Part shown: one piece after another, positions 1 through 7,744 of the stretch
Layout of the letters: the number at the start of each line of letters is the position of its first letter
Position numbering within the stretch: the first letter of the stretch is position 1
Assembly (NCBI RefSeq): GCF_015159595.1
Contig: NZ_CP063304.1
Coordinates: forward strand, 3,162,001 to 3,226,000
DNA length: 64,000 nt
Reading direction: 5' to 3'
Source of the DNA: Blautia liquoris
GTDB taxonomy: Bacteria; Bacillota; Clostridia; Lachnospirales; Lachnospiraceae
The notes under the pieces: generated by a model
Databases searched by the model: none
What the model was told of the DNA's origin: nothing
The model's input: only the letters and a program-made list of their open reading frames with translations
Made by a program: the position numbers and the translations under genes

Positions 1-1944
1 CTCGTTCATACCGGAAACCTGCTGCAGCACCTGGACACCTCCGTCAGCCTCTACCTTGGGCAAGAATGACTCCTGAAAGATATCGTTTACATCTTTCAGC
101 ATCTGATAAGATGGAAAGAACACCATGTAATTTCCCTTTTTCTGCCCCACCGTCTGACAGATATAAGAGGCAATTCTTGTATATTCCTCTGTGCTCCGCC
201 TGGTATATTTCGTGCTCACGTCATTCGTCAGAATCAGTTTCCGTTTGTCAGGGTCAAATGGCGACTCCACATAAACCGCATAATCATCTTTTCTCACGGA
301 CAACAGTTCTTTATAATAACGGACCGGGAGAAGTGTCGCCGAGAAAAATACTGCACTCACTCCCTTATTCAGACATTCCTGCAGATTGTCCGCCGGATTT
401 ACGCAAAATAGTTTCAGCATAAAGCGTCCGTCTGCCGTATGTCTGGCATAAATCATATAATTTTCGTCCATGATTTCGTAGATATTGACAAACGACTTCA
501 CAGAAAAATAAAATTCAAGAATCTTTTTTCTCAACTCTCCATTTCCCAGATCCTGAAGAAAACGTTCCAGTTCTCCCACCAACCCCATCATAGAAAGGAG
601 AAAATTTCCGACATTTTCAAGTTCCAGGTAATCTTTGCTGCACTCTCTTTTAAAGGCAAGAAGCTGCCGATTGCAGCGTTCCAACACCCTTGCAAGTTTT
701 GTATCGTGTACGTAAGGCTTAATCAGCTTTTTGATCTCCAGAAAATCCTCTTTATATACGGCTGCACTGTACATCTGCCTTCCTCGTTCCACCAGATTGT
801 GGGCCTCGTCAATCAAGAAGAGATATTCTCCCTTTCCCATGCCTTCTCCAAAGAATCTGCGAAGACGAACCACAGGATCGAAGACGTAGTTATAATCACA
901 GATGACTGCATCGACCCATGTAGCCAAATCCAGCTGAAATTCGTAGGGGCAGACTTGTGCCTTATCTGCCGCCTCCAATACCACATCTCTCGATAACGTA
1001 TCACTGTGATTCAGAAGCTCAAAAACCGCATCATTTACCCGGTCATAATGTCCTTTTGCACGTGGGCATGTCTCAGGACTGCAGTCCACCTCATCACAGA
1101 CACACATCTTTTCCTTTGCCGTCAGCGTAATCACTTTATAGAGCAGGCCTCTTTCGCTTAAGATTGAAAACGCCTCTTCTGCCACGGTCCGGGTGATCGT
1201 CTTAGCAGTAAGATAAAAGATCTTATCTCCTTTGTTCTCCCCCACTGCGCGGACCGCCGGAAAAAGTACCGACAACGTCTTCCCAACACCCGTAGGTGCA
1301 TTTACAAAAAGCTGTTTCCCCCTGATAATCGTGCGATATACATCTGCCACAAGCTTTTTCTGTCCTTTTCGGTATGGATAAGGAAATTCCATCCCCTGCA
1401 TTGATGCATTCCTCTTCTGTCTCCACAAGTACTGAAAATCTGCCCACTTCTGGTATTGACAGATCAAATCTGTAAACCAATTGTCCAACTCTGCCATTAA
1501 AAAAGTCTCGTTGAAGCGTTTGATCTCCTCTGTCTCCAGATTACAGTAAGTCATCTGAATCCCCATCTGCTCTTTATGGTTCAAAAGGGCATAGATGTAG
1601 GCATAGCATTTTGCCTGTGCCACATGAACCGGCACCGGCTCTGTAATCTCCGAGATCAGTGTATAAGTACTCTTGATCTCGTCAATCACATCCATGCCAT
1701 CTTTATAGAAGATTCCGTCTGCACGGCCTTCAATCCGCAGAGTATAGTGATCAAACTGTTTCTCATAGATAAGCGGACATTCTGGACGATAACCAGCCCC
1801 CATACTCTTTTGAATCTTTCTGTGGATACGGCTGCCTTTTTGCATCGCCTCTTTATCGGCAAACCCGTCCTTTCGGTTGTCTAGATCCCCGCTGCGAAGC
1901 AGGAATTCCACCAATGCCCGCACGGATATACGGATTGTCTCCAT
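1..1944 (-). CDS. PD-(D/E)XK nuclease / XPD-like Fe-S DNA helicase fusion (C-terminus outside window)
   Basis: The reading frame is open from the ATG at 1944 to the window edge, giving 648 codons without a stop, so the C-terminal helicase half is missing. The start follows AGGAAAGGTG. Residues about 70-120 carry a nuclease-like pattern (GRADG, then DEIKS, then QAKCYAY), as in Cas4/RecB-type PD-(D/E)XK folds. A Walker A motif (APTGVGKT) lies near residue 225, followed by a cysteine cluster (CVC..DC....CP and later VCPYE) expected to hold a 4Fe-4S cluster, and a DEAH box. The family is a DEAD_2/XPD-like superfamily 2 helicase, probably in DNA repair. The nuclease assignment is inferred from motifs only. 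Confidence 0.85.
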   Translation of the reverse strand, partial: METIRISVRALVEFLLRSGDLDNRKDGFADKEAMQKGSRIHRKIQKSMGAGYRPECPLIYEKQFDHYTLRIEGRADGIFYKDGMDVIDEIKSTYTLISEITEPVPVHVAQAKCYAYIYALLNHKEQMGIQMTYCNLETEEIKRFNETFLMAELDNWFTDLICQYQKWADFQYLWRQKRNASMQGMEFPYPYRKGQKKLVADVYRTIIRGKQLFVNAPTGVGKTLSVLFPAVRAVGENKGDKIFYLTAKTITRTVAEEAFSILSERGLLYKVITLTAKEKMCVCDEVDCSPETCPRAKGHYDRVNDAVFELLNHSDTLSRDVVLEAADKAQVCPYEFQLDLATWVDAVICDYNYVFDPVVRLRRFFGEGMGKGEYLFLIDEAHNLVERGRQMYSAAVYKEDFLEIKKLIKPYVHDTKLARVLERCNRQLLAFKRECSKDYLELENVGNFLLSMMGLVGELERFLQDLGNGELRKKILEFYFSVKSFVNIYEIMDENYMIYARHTADGRFMLKLFCVNPADNLQECLNKGVSAVFFSATLLPVRYYKELLSVRKDDYAVYVESPFDPDKRKLILTNDVSTKYTRRSTEEYTRIASYICQTVGQKKGNYMVFFPSYQMLKDVNDIFQESFLPKVEADGGVQVLQQVSGMNE

Positions 1945-2014
1945 CCTATCACCTTTCCTGCGTCTTCTTGCGCCTGTACAAGCTGCCCGTTGTTTCCACA
2001 AGCCTGCATGATAC

Positions 2015-2063
2015 ATAGAAGGACATAACAGAACGAATGTTCCTCTGTTATGTCCTTCTTTTT
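2015..2063 (-). terminator. Hairpin terminator after the HPr-like gene
   Basis: The arms around 2018-2032 and 2044-2058 form a stem of about 15 bp. A T-run follows on the plus strand (the matching A-run precedes it on the minus strand), so it may work in both directions. It separates the HPr-like gene from the helicase gene. Confidence 0.6.
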
Positions 2064-2070
2064 GTGCCTG

Positions 2071-2301
2071 TCAGGCCACTGAATACTTCTGTAAAGTTTG
2101 TTTAAAATCCTGGTCTTCGCCATAGCAGTGAACAGTCAATGTTCTCGACAAGTCCATGCTTAATATACCCAGAATGGATTTGGCATCTATGATAAAGCGA
2201 TTGTAAAAAATGTCTATGTCAAAGTCACACTTTGATGCTGCGCTTACGAAGTCTTCAACGGCTTTTACATTCGGCAGTTTAATTTTGCTTTCTGCCATCA
2301 T
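2071..2301 (-). CDS. HPr-family phosphocarrier-like protein lacking the active-site His
   Basis: A 76-residue protein of HPr size. The ATG at 2301 follows GGAAAGGG; a longer version would need a TTG at 2316 that overlaps this ribosome-binding site. The second half matches HPr (DAKSILGILS, including the regulatory Ser, then a GED turn). The usual GLHARPA segment near residue 15 is replaced by VKAVEDF, so the phosphorylatable His is missing. Retained Ser with lost His is the arrangement of Bacillus Crh, a catabolite-control paralogue that cannot transfer PTS phosphate. A regulatory rather than transport role is therefore inferred. The gene appears monocistronic. Confidence 0.75.
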   Translation of the reverse strand: MMAESKIKLPNVKAVEDFVSAASKCDFDIDIFYNRFIIDAKSILGILSMDLSRTLTVHCYGEDQDFKQTLQKYSVA

Positions 2302-2439
2302 AATCACCCTTTCCAAAGCGTTTGCTTACTTTTCTTGTGATAGGTAATACAATCAAAACCATATACCTATCGTATAACAATTATTGCACGATCGCTTATT
2401 CTTGTCAAACATTCTTTTTAATCATCTTATCCGTGCTGT

Positions 2440-3228
2440 TTATGACAGCTGAACCAGAGCAGTCAGTGCATCATCAACGTATTCATTCAATACGCCGGAA
2501 AATGTTCCCGCATCGGCAGCATTTGCATAATCTGTCCGAATCGGCATCTTTCCCAGGACTTTTGTTCCCAAATCTTCCACAATCTCATCAATATGGCTTT
2601 GACCGAATACTTCAATCTTTTTCTCGCAGTCCGGACATTTTACATAACTGTAATTCTCAACCACACCGAGTACGGGAATTGCCATCATATGTGCCATCTT
2701 ATACGCTTTTGTCACAATCATACGCACCAGCTCCTGGGGAGATGATACGATGATGACTCCATCGACCGGGAGGGACTGGAAGACAGTCAACGGAACATCT
2801 CCGGTTCCCGGCGGCATATCAACAAATAAGTAATCGAGATCTCCCCAGACTACCTCACTCCAGAACTGTTTCACAACATTTACCAGAATGGGCCCTCTCC
2901 AGATCACCGGCTCCTCTTCATTTTGCAGCAGAAGATTTACGGACATAATTTTTACGCCATTTTCCGCCTCAGCCGGATACATCCCGCTGTCATTCCCCTT
3001 GATGGAACCATGAAGTCCATACATCTTGGGAATTGAAGGACCGGTGATGTCTGCGTCCAGAATACCCACGCGATATCCCATCTTTGCCATCTGATTTGCA
3101 AGTGAAGCAGTGACAAACGATTTACCCACTCCTCCTTTTCCGCTTACAATGCCAATGACATGTTTAATACTTGAATCCGGATTCAGTTTTACATGTAGAT
3201 CCGGCATTTTATTCGTCTCTTTTGCCAT
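2440..3228 (-). CDS. mrp: Mrp/NBP35-family Fe-S cluster carrier ATPase
   Basis: A 262-residue P-loop ATPase of the Mrp/ApbC family, which carries and transfers Fe-S clusters in the cytoplasm. Visible motifs are the deviant Walker A GKGGVGKS near residue 30, the Walker B-like region VDMPPGTGDVP and a CPDC pair near residue 200, the expected bridging cluster ligands. The length matches short bacterial Mrp proteins without the N-terminal MIP18 domain. The ATG is preceded by GAGGAAAAAATA. It lies 21 bp downstream of a CsoR-type sensor gene and is probably co-transcribed with it. Confidence 0.92.
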   Translation of the reverse strand: MAKETNKMPDLHVKLNPDSSIKHVIGIVSGKGGVGKSFVTASLANQMAKMGYRVGILDADITGPSIPKMYGLHGSIKGNDSGMYPAEAENGVKIMSVNLLLQNEEEPVIWRGPILVNVVKQFWSEVVWGDLDYLFVDMPPGTGDVPLTVFQSLPVDGVIIVSSPQELVRMIVTKAYKMAHMMAIPVLGVVENYSYVKCPDCEKKIEVFGQSHIDEIVEDLGTKVLGKMPIRTDYANAADAGTFSGVLNEYVDDALTALVQLS

Positions 3229-3249
3229 TATTTTTTCCTCTCTGTTTTT

Positions 3250-3600
3250 TTACTTGATAAATCTGTCGATTGCCTTATTCAGGTCCTCAAGTGCTTCCAT
3301 ATCTCCGCTTTCCACGGCATCCACAATACAATGCTCAATGTGATCCTGCAGGATCACTTTTGCAGTATTATTGATTGCAGACTTCACAGCCGACAGCTGA
3401 ATCAGAACTTCACTGCAGTCTCTTCCATCTTCCACCATGCGCTTTATTGACTCCATATGCCCGATCGCCCTTGAGAGACGGTTAAGCACAGCCTTTGTAT
3501 TTTGATGTGTATGTGTATGCACATGATCGTGTTGATGTTCGATAACCTTCCCGTCCTCCAACACGTGTTTATGGGGCTCATGCGATATATATTCTTCCAT
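3250..3600 (-). CDS. CsoR/RcnR-family metal-sensing repressor with His-rich N-terminus
   Basis: A 116-residue all-helical DUF156 protein. The ATG at 3600 is chosen because GAGGTGAT sits nine bases upstream; an upstream GTG would lie inside that site. The ligand pattern of copper sensors is present: Cys62 (GRDCSEV), His87 and Cys91 (DHIEHC). Residues 7-32 hold about nine histidines (EHQHDHVHTHTHQ), an extension many CsoR proteins lack and which may tune metal binding. The family represses its own operon until metal binds. The only visible partner is mrp downstream, so the link may be to Fe-S protection rather than efflux. The cognate metal is not certain. Confidence 0.85.
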   Translation of the reverse strand: MEEYISHEPHKHVLEDGKVIEHQHDHVHTHTHQNTKAVLNRLSRAIGHMESIKRMVEDGRDCSEVLIQLSAVKSAINNTAKVILQDHIEHCIVDAVESGDMEALEDLNKAIDRFIK

Positions 3601-3628
3601 CTTTATAATCACCTCATACTATAGTGTG

Positions 3629-3650
3629 GGAGCAAAAAATATTTTGCTCC
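3629..3650. promoter_or_regulatory. Inverted repeat upstream of the CsoR-type gene
   Basis: A perfect 9-bp inverted repeat (GGAGCAAAA with TTTTGCTCC, loop AATA) lies just upstream of a minus-strand -10-like TATAGT at about 3618-3623. It could be an operator for the CsoR-type repressor or a hairpin ending the glycosylase transcript. It has no T-run on the minus strand. Confidence 0.35.
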
Positions 3651-3694
3651 ATGATGCAAAGTTTAGTTTTTTATCTGTCCAAAGCTCTTTTCGC

Positions 3695-4204
3695 CTATAG
3701 AATCAGACATTCTCCCCAGTAACTGATCAGGCTTTCCAAAGACCAGGAAGCATTCGCCGGACTTGTAGAGGGTAGCTTTACAGCCTTAACCTTCGTATTA
3801 TTTTCTATATATTTATGATACAGTCGAAAAGCTGTCCCACCATTTGTACAGATCTTTTTGATATCCGCAATCTTGAGAATCTCGGTCAGATCATTTGGCA
3901 CAACATCTCTGATGCTGCTGTCGCTGGATCCCTCAACCGTACACGATGCAATCACATCCCAGACAGCTATCTGGTGTGACAACAAAAAAGTCTTTTTTTC
4001 TTTCACAGTCCCAGGAGTTTCGCACTGACAGATCCCGGCAAGCACCTTCCAGAATCGATTCTGCGGATGTCCATAGAAAAATCCGCTCTCACGGGACTTC
4101 ACAGAGGGGAAACTTCCCAGAATCAGGATTCTGGAATCTTCATCATACACGGGATCAATCTCGTGTCTTTTTCTTGGCTTGTCACGACTCGGGATCATCT
4201 TCAT
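3695..4204 (-). CDS. DNA-deoxyinosine glycosylase (UDG family 6 type)
   Basis: About 169 residues. The signature GSFPSVKSRESGFFYGHPQN near residue 30, followed by RFWKVL, and the C-terminal PSTSPANA segment match hypoxanthine/uracil DNA glycosylases of the UDG superfamily, which excise deaminated bases. Starts at 4204 and 4198 are both possible and both overlap the end of the preceding ORF; 4216 would be a TTG. No strong ribosome-binding site is visible, which suggests translational coupling to the upstream small ORF. Confidence 0.85.
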   Translation of the reverse strand: MKMIPSRDKPRKRHEIDPVYDEDSRILILGSFPSVKSRESGFFYGHPQNRFWKVLAGICQCETPGTVKEKKTFLLSHQIAVWDVIASCTVEGSSDSSIRDVVPNDLTEILKIADIKKICTNGGTAFRLYHKYIENNTKVKAVKLPSTSPANASWSLESLISYWGECLIL

Positions 4205-4427
4205 CGAATTCGACAATTGTATAAAACCCCCTGTTTGTCTGATTTATCTCTTTTACGATACCTTGCCTGGACTTCAGGCGTTCAAAGGCAGCATAATTTC
4301 TGCTCATGGCTACTGCAGGGACAATCGTATAATAATAGGATGTCGGAAGCTGGCTCTCAGTCACCTTGACTTCCTGGCCTGTCTCCAGAAGTCCCTGTCT
4401 CTCCATCTTAAATTCCATCCTTCGCAA
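4182..4427 (-). CDS. Small conserved-looking protein of unknown function
   Basis: About 81 residues, acidic at the C-terminus (EFDEDDPES). The TTG at 4427 has a well-spaced AGAGGTG; the ATG at 4418 is the alternative. No family is recognised. It contains a basic central stretch (AAFERLKSRQGIVKEI). The position between the glycosyltransferase and the glycosylase, the ribosome-binding site and the 23-bp overlap with the next gene suggest it is a translated operon member. Confidence 0.55.
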   Translation of the reverse strand: MRRMEFKMERQGLLETGQEVKVTESQLPTSYYYTIVPAVAMSRNYAAFERLKSRQGIVKEINQTNRGFYTIVEFDEDDPES

Positions 4428-4440
4428 TTCTCTCACCTCT

Positions 4441-5139
4441 TCATAATAATCGGTTGATTTTCCAGAAATCTCTGACGGCTGAACATCCAATCTTTACGAT
4501 CTTTTTTCCGTTCATGGAATTCTTTCCTCCCTGGCGCGGTCTAAATGTAATCGGCAGCCACTTAACTTTACATCCCTTTTTTACGAAGATTACAGAAATC
4601 AGTACGTTTGCCAGGTGGAAGCCCGGAGGAATCAGGTCAATATACCGTCTTAAAGTCTGTCCCCTGATCAGACGATACGGTGTGTTAGCATCTCTGACAT
4701 AAACACAAAAGCAAAGCCATATCACTGCTCTTAAGACTTTTGTCACGAATACCCGCAAGCACCCGTCGTGACGTCCTTTTCGATATCCGATGACCATGTC
4801 AAAATGTTCTCTGTTTTTCCAGAATTCTTCGAATTCTTCCGGAAGCGTCTGTCCATCTGAATCCGTCTGAAAGATATAATCGGCATGATTTTTTATTGCA
4901 TAATGGTAGCCATAGAGAACTGTAGCCCCATGACCGTTGTTTTTCTTTGTAAGGACCGTAAGATGAGGCAGTTTTTTCTCCTGTGACCGCAGGATCTCAT
5001 ATGTGAGATCCGTGCTTCCGTCATCGATGACAACAATCTCTCCGGCATGTGCTACGGCAACGGGATACCACTGCTTTATCACTTGTTCGACATTGGCCTG
5101 TTCATTGTAAGCCGGGATGATAATACATAGTTTATCCAT
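4441..5139 (-). CDS. Family 2 glycosyltransferase (DPM1/GtrB-like, soluble)
   Basis: A 232-residue GT-A fold transferase. It opens with the nucleotide-sugar binding IIPAYNE, followed by VVIDDGSTD and the metal-binding FQTDSDGQ. The family transfers sugars to lipid or polysaccharide acceptors at the inner face of the membrane. The two C-terminal membrane helices of GtrB-type enzymes are absent, although one moderately hydrophobic segment (LRAVIWLCFCVYV) is visible. The ATG at 5139 follows AAAGGA; a longer frame to 5181 lacks such a site. It heads the minus-strand group that continues with the small ORF and the glycosylase. Confidence 0.85.
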   Translation of the reverse strand: MDKLCIIIPAYNEQANVEQVIKQWYPVAVAHAGEIVVIDDGSTDLTYEILRSQEKKLPHLTVLTKKNNGHGATVLYGYHYAIKNHADYIFQTDSDGQTLPEEFEEFWKNREHFDMVIGYRKGRHDGCLRVFVTKVLRAVIWLCFCVYVRDANTPYRLIRGQTLRRYIDLIPPGFHLANVLISVIFVKKGCKVKWLPITFRPRQGGKNSMNGKKIVKIGCSAVRDFWKINRLL

Positions 5140-5210
5140 GTCGTTTCTATTCCTTTCATGCCTCTTCTTGTAGTTTAACATTTCTTGTCGTAAAAGTAAA
5201 TCAATCCAGA

Positions 5211-5239
5211 TTGACTTTTTTGCAGAGCTGCACTATACT
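5211..5239 (+). promoter_or_regulatory. Sigma-A promoter of the thiT riboswitch transcript
   Basis: TTGACT at 5211-5216 and TATACT at 5234-5239 are separated by 17 bp. Transcription would start about 20 bases before the TPP aptamer. Confidence 0.7.
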
Positions 5240-5261
5240 TATCTCGACATAATAAAAAAAT

Positions 5262-5398
5262 GCGCTAGGGGAGCCCCGATTGGCTGAGAAAGCGGAAACA
5301 TCCGCTGACCCTTATCACTTGATGCGGTTAATGCCGCCGTAAGGAAGCTTTCTACTTATTTGATAAGGCCCCTCCTGCGAACTAATTATGAAGGAGGA
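5262..5398 (+). promoter_or_regulatory. TPP (THI-box) riboswitch with expression platform
   Basis: The aptamer spans about 5262-5350 and contains the hallmark segments GGGGAGCC, GGCTGAGA, GACCCTT and CTTGATGCGGTTAATGCCG with CGTAAGGAA. In the platform, CCTCCT (5371-5376) can pair with AGGAGG (5392-5397), which is the thiT ribosome-binding site, and six T residues follow directly. GATAAGG (5362-5368) can instead pair with CCTTATC (5310-5316) inside the aptamer. TPP binding is therefore expected to free GATAAGG and allow the blocking hairpin, shutting off thiamine uptake. Confidence 0.93.
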
Positions 5399-5404
5399 TT
5401 TTTT

Positions 5405-6085
5405 ATGTTGAATTTCATGGTAAACTCTGAAGGAACACTAACCACCAGTGGATATGCCATCACAATCGTCGCAATCATCATTTTGTTTCTACTGGGAGCT
5501 GCTATCTCCGGCAAACACTTTGAGAAAGCAGAGAAAAAGCCAGTCTCTGCAAAAAAACTGGTATTTTGTGCAATGGGAATCGCTCTCGCTTTTCTCACAT
5601 CTTACATCAAATTATTTGAAATGCCTTTCGGAGGCACTGTCACCTTATTCTCTATGCTTTTTATCGTTCTTATCGCAAACTGGTATGGACCCGGGACAGG
5701 AATCCTGGTCGGTTTTGCCTACGGACTTCTGCAGTTTATCCAGGAACCGTATGTCCTGTCATTCTTCCAGGTGTGCTGTGACTACGTGCTTGCTTTCGCC
5801 GCCCTGGGCTGTGCCGGATTCTTCCGCAATCAGAAGCATGGCCTCATCAAAGGCTACCTTGTTGCAATTATCGCAAGAGGTGCTTTCCACGCCCTTGGCG
5901 GATATCTGTACTGGATGGATTACATGCCTGATAACTTTCCAAAAACACTGGCTTCTCTATATCCGATTATCTACAACTACAGCTATATCCTTGCAGAAGG
6001 TGTTCTGACTGTCATCTTCATCTTGATACCAGCAGTCACCAAAGCTATAAAGCAGGTAAAGCGAATTGCTCTCGAGAATGTTTGA
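5405..6085 (+). CDS. thiT: ThiT-type thiamine ECF transporter substrate-binding subunit
   Basis: A 226-residue membrane protein. The ATG at 5405 follows AAGGAGG, the element sequestered by the upstream TPP riboswitch. Six hydrophobic helices typical of ECF S-components follow an extra N-terminal helix (ITIVAIIILFLLGAAI) that short ThiT proteins lack. The segment YVLSFFQVCCDYVLAF resembles the thiamine-binding helix of ThiT, and GTVTLFSMLF and YGLLQFI are also typical. The protein captures thiamine and needs the shared EcfAA'T energising module, which is not encoded here. The riboswitch independently supports thiamine as substrate. Confidence 0.9.
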   Translation: MLNFMVNSEGTLTTSGYAITIVAIIILFLLGAAISGKHFEKAEKKPVSAKKLVFCAMGIALAFLTSYIKLFEMPFGGTVTLFSMLFIVLIANWYGPGTGILVGFAYGLLQFIQEPYVLSFFQVCCDYVLAFAALGCAGFFRNQKHGLIKGYLVAIIARGAFHALGGYLYWMDYMPDNFPKTLASLYPIIYNYSYILAEGVLTVIFILIPAVTKAIKQVKRIALENV

Positions 6086-6134
6086 CGTTCAGAACGTGAA
6101 ATGGTATTATAACACGAAAAAGGAGCAAAAGAAT

Positions 6135-7169
6135 ATGGCTAATGAAGTAAACTATATTGTTGACACCTTGGAAACACTGGTCAACATTCCAAGTCCATCC
6201 GGTTTCACATATGAGGTGATAAACTTCGTGAAAGGTATGATCTCTGAGTTTGGTTATTCATGCGAGCTCACCGCAAAGGGCGGACTTATTATCACGGTCC
6301 CCGGAGAAAACAAAGAAGTTTTGGGCTTGAGCGCTCACACGGACACTTTAGGTGCCATGGTGCGCTCCATCAATGATACCGGGACCTTAAACCTTGTCCC
6401 AATTGGCGGTTATCTGATGGAGGCAATTGAAGGAGCTTACTGCAAGATTCATACAAGGGACAAAAAAGTCTATACAGGCACTATCTCCACGACAATGCCG
6501 TCGGTACATACATACGATGAAGCAAGGACTCTGGAACGTATACCAAAAAATATGATCGTGACCGTTGATGAACAAGTTGAAAACAAGGAAGACATAAAGG
6601 CTCTGGGAATCCAGTCCGGAGACTTTATCAGTCTGGATCCTTGTTTTGTCCACACGAAGAGCGGATTTATCAAAACCCGCCATATTGATGACAAGGGCTC
6701 AGTAGCAGTGCTTCTTACTGTTCTGAAAAAACTTTCCAAAGAGAAGATCACCCCGAAACGAACACTGAAGATCTTGATCAGCAATTACGAAGAAATTGGT
6801 CACGGGGCTTCTTTTATTCCAGAAGATATCAGGGAATTTTTGGCTGTCGATATGGGTGCGTTAGGTGCAGATCTAAATGGTGACGAATATAGTGTGTCCA
6901 TCTGTGCACTAGATTCCAGCGGTCCGTATGACTATGACATGACAAACCGTCTGATTCAGCTGGCAAAAGATCATAACATCAAATATGCCATCGATATCTT
7001 CCCACACTACGGTTCCGATGTCTCCGCAGCACTTCGAGGCGGCCATGACATTCGAGGTGCTTTAATTGGTCAGGGTGTCCGTGCATCCCACGGCCTCGAG
7101 AGAACGCATGAGAAGGGATTGGAGGGAACCTTCAATCTGGTGATGGCTTATATCACAGAAATATCATAA
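6135..7169 (+). CDS. M42-family metallo-aminopeptidase
   Basis: A 344-residue cytoplasmic metallopeptidase of the M42 (glutamyl aminopeptidase/TET) family. Ligand motifs appear in order: SAHTDTLGAMV near residue 60, RHIDDKG near 180, NYEEIGHGA with the catalytic Glu pair near 220, VDMGALG and a C-terminal RTHEKG. The ATG at 6135 follows AAGGAG; an in-frame ATG at 6066 would overlap thiT and lacks a site. These enzymes form large multimeric shells and trim peptides. It follows thiT by about 50 bp and may share its transcript. There is no signal peptide. Confidence 0.9.
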   Translation: MANEVNYIVDTLETLVNIPSPSGFTYEVINFVKGMISEFGYSCELTAKGGLIITVPGENKEVLGLSAHTDTLGAMVRSINDTGTLNLVPIGGYLMEAIEGAYCKIHTRDKKVYTGTISTTMPSVHTYDEARTLERIPKNMIVTVDEQVENKEDIKALGIQSGDFISLDPCFVHTKSGFIKTRHIDDKGSVAVLLTVLKKLSKEKITPKRTLKILISNYEEIGHGASFIPEDIREFLAVDMGALGADLNGDEYSVSICALDSSGPYDYDMTNRLIQLAKDHNIKYAIDIFPHYGSDVSAALRGGHDIRGALIGQGVRASHGLERTHEKGLEGTFNLVMAYITEIS

Positions 7170-7199
7170 ATATATCATTGGAAATCTTTACCTTGGCTC

Positions 7200-7282
7200 T
7201 TGTAATTTTCATGAATTTTAAGTATAATGAGCTTAAATAGTTAGATTTCGACAATATATTTTTAAATGTTTCGAAACTAACT
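7200..7282 (+). promoter_or_regulatory. Promoter and leader hairpin of the superoxide reductase gene
   Basis: TTGTAA at 7200-7205 and a perfect TATAAT at 7223-7228 are 17 bp apart. In the leader, AGTTAGATTTCGA (7239-7251) pairs with TCGAAACTAACT (7271-7282) apart from one bulged A. The hairpin may stabilise the message or be a regulator site. Confidence 0.65.
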
Positions 7283-7322
7283 GTATATCTAATTTACATT
7301 TCAAATATCAGGAGGTATTTTT

Positions 7323-7706
7323 ATGAGTGAAACAAAATTTTATCGTTGTGAACATTGCGGAAATATTGTGTCCATGGTGTATGAAGGCGGCGGAACTCTT
7401 GTATGTTGTGGAGATCCTATGACGGAACTGAAAGCAAATACTACGGATGCAGCAACAGAAAAACATGTACCGGTTATCACAGTAGACGGGAACAAGGTCA
7501 CCGTGAAAGTTGGTTCAACACTTCATCCAATGACTGAGGAACACTACATTATGTGGATCTATCTTGAGACAGAAAAGGGCGGAGAGATGAAGCATCTTAC
7601 TCCAAAAGATGAACCAATTGCTACATTTGCACTTGCAGAAGGTGATAAACCAGTTGCTGCTTTTGAATACTGCAACCTTCATGGACTTTGGAAAGCAGAC
7701 TGCTAA
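7323..7706 (+). CDS. dfx: Desulfoferrodoxin (2Fe superoxide reductase)
   Basis: A 127-residue protein that reduces superoxide to peroxide without producing oxygen, a common anaerobe defence. The N-terminal desulforedoxin domain shows its rubredoxin-like ligands (YRCEHCGN and VCCGDPM). The C-terminal catalytic iron site shows KHVPVI, the HPMTEEHYI pair and CNLHGLW with its Cys/His ligands. The ATG follows AGGAGGT. It has its own promoter, and ferritin follows 38 bp downstream, so superoxide removal and iron storage are probably co-expressed. Confidence 0.95.
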   Translation: MSETKFYRCEHCGNIVSMVYEGGGTLVCCGDPMTELKANTTDAATEKHVPVITVDGNKVTVKVGSTLHPMTEEHYIMWIYLETEKGGEMKHLTPKDEPIATFALAEGDKPVAAFEYCNLHGLWKADC

Positions 7707-7744
7707 TATCTGGTGAACATACCAATTGAAAGGACGTGATAACA

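Noticed and set aside
1-1944. A CRISPR-linked Cas4 or Cas3-like protein.
   Set aside because: The nuclease-like N-terminus is part of a helicase fusion, and no repeats or other cas genes are in the window.
5448-6008. A long plus-strand open frame of 186 codons within thiT.
   Set aside because: It is a shadow in another frame of the riboswitch-controlled membrane protein and has no start context.
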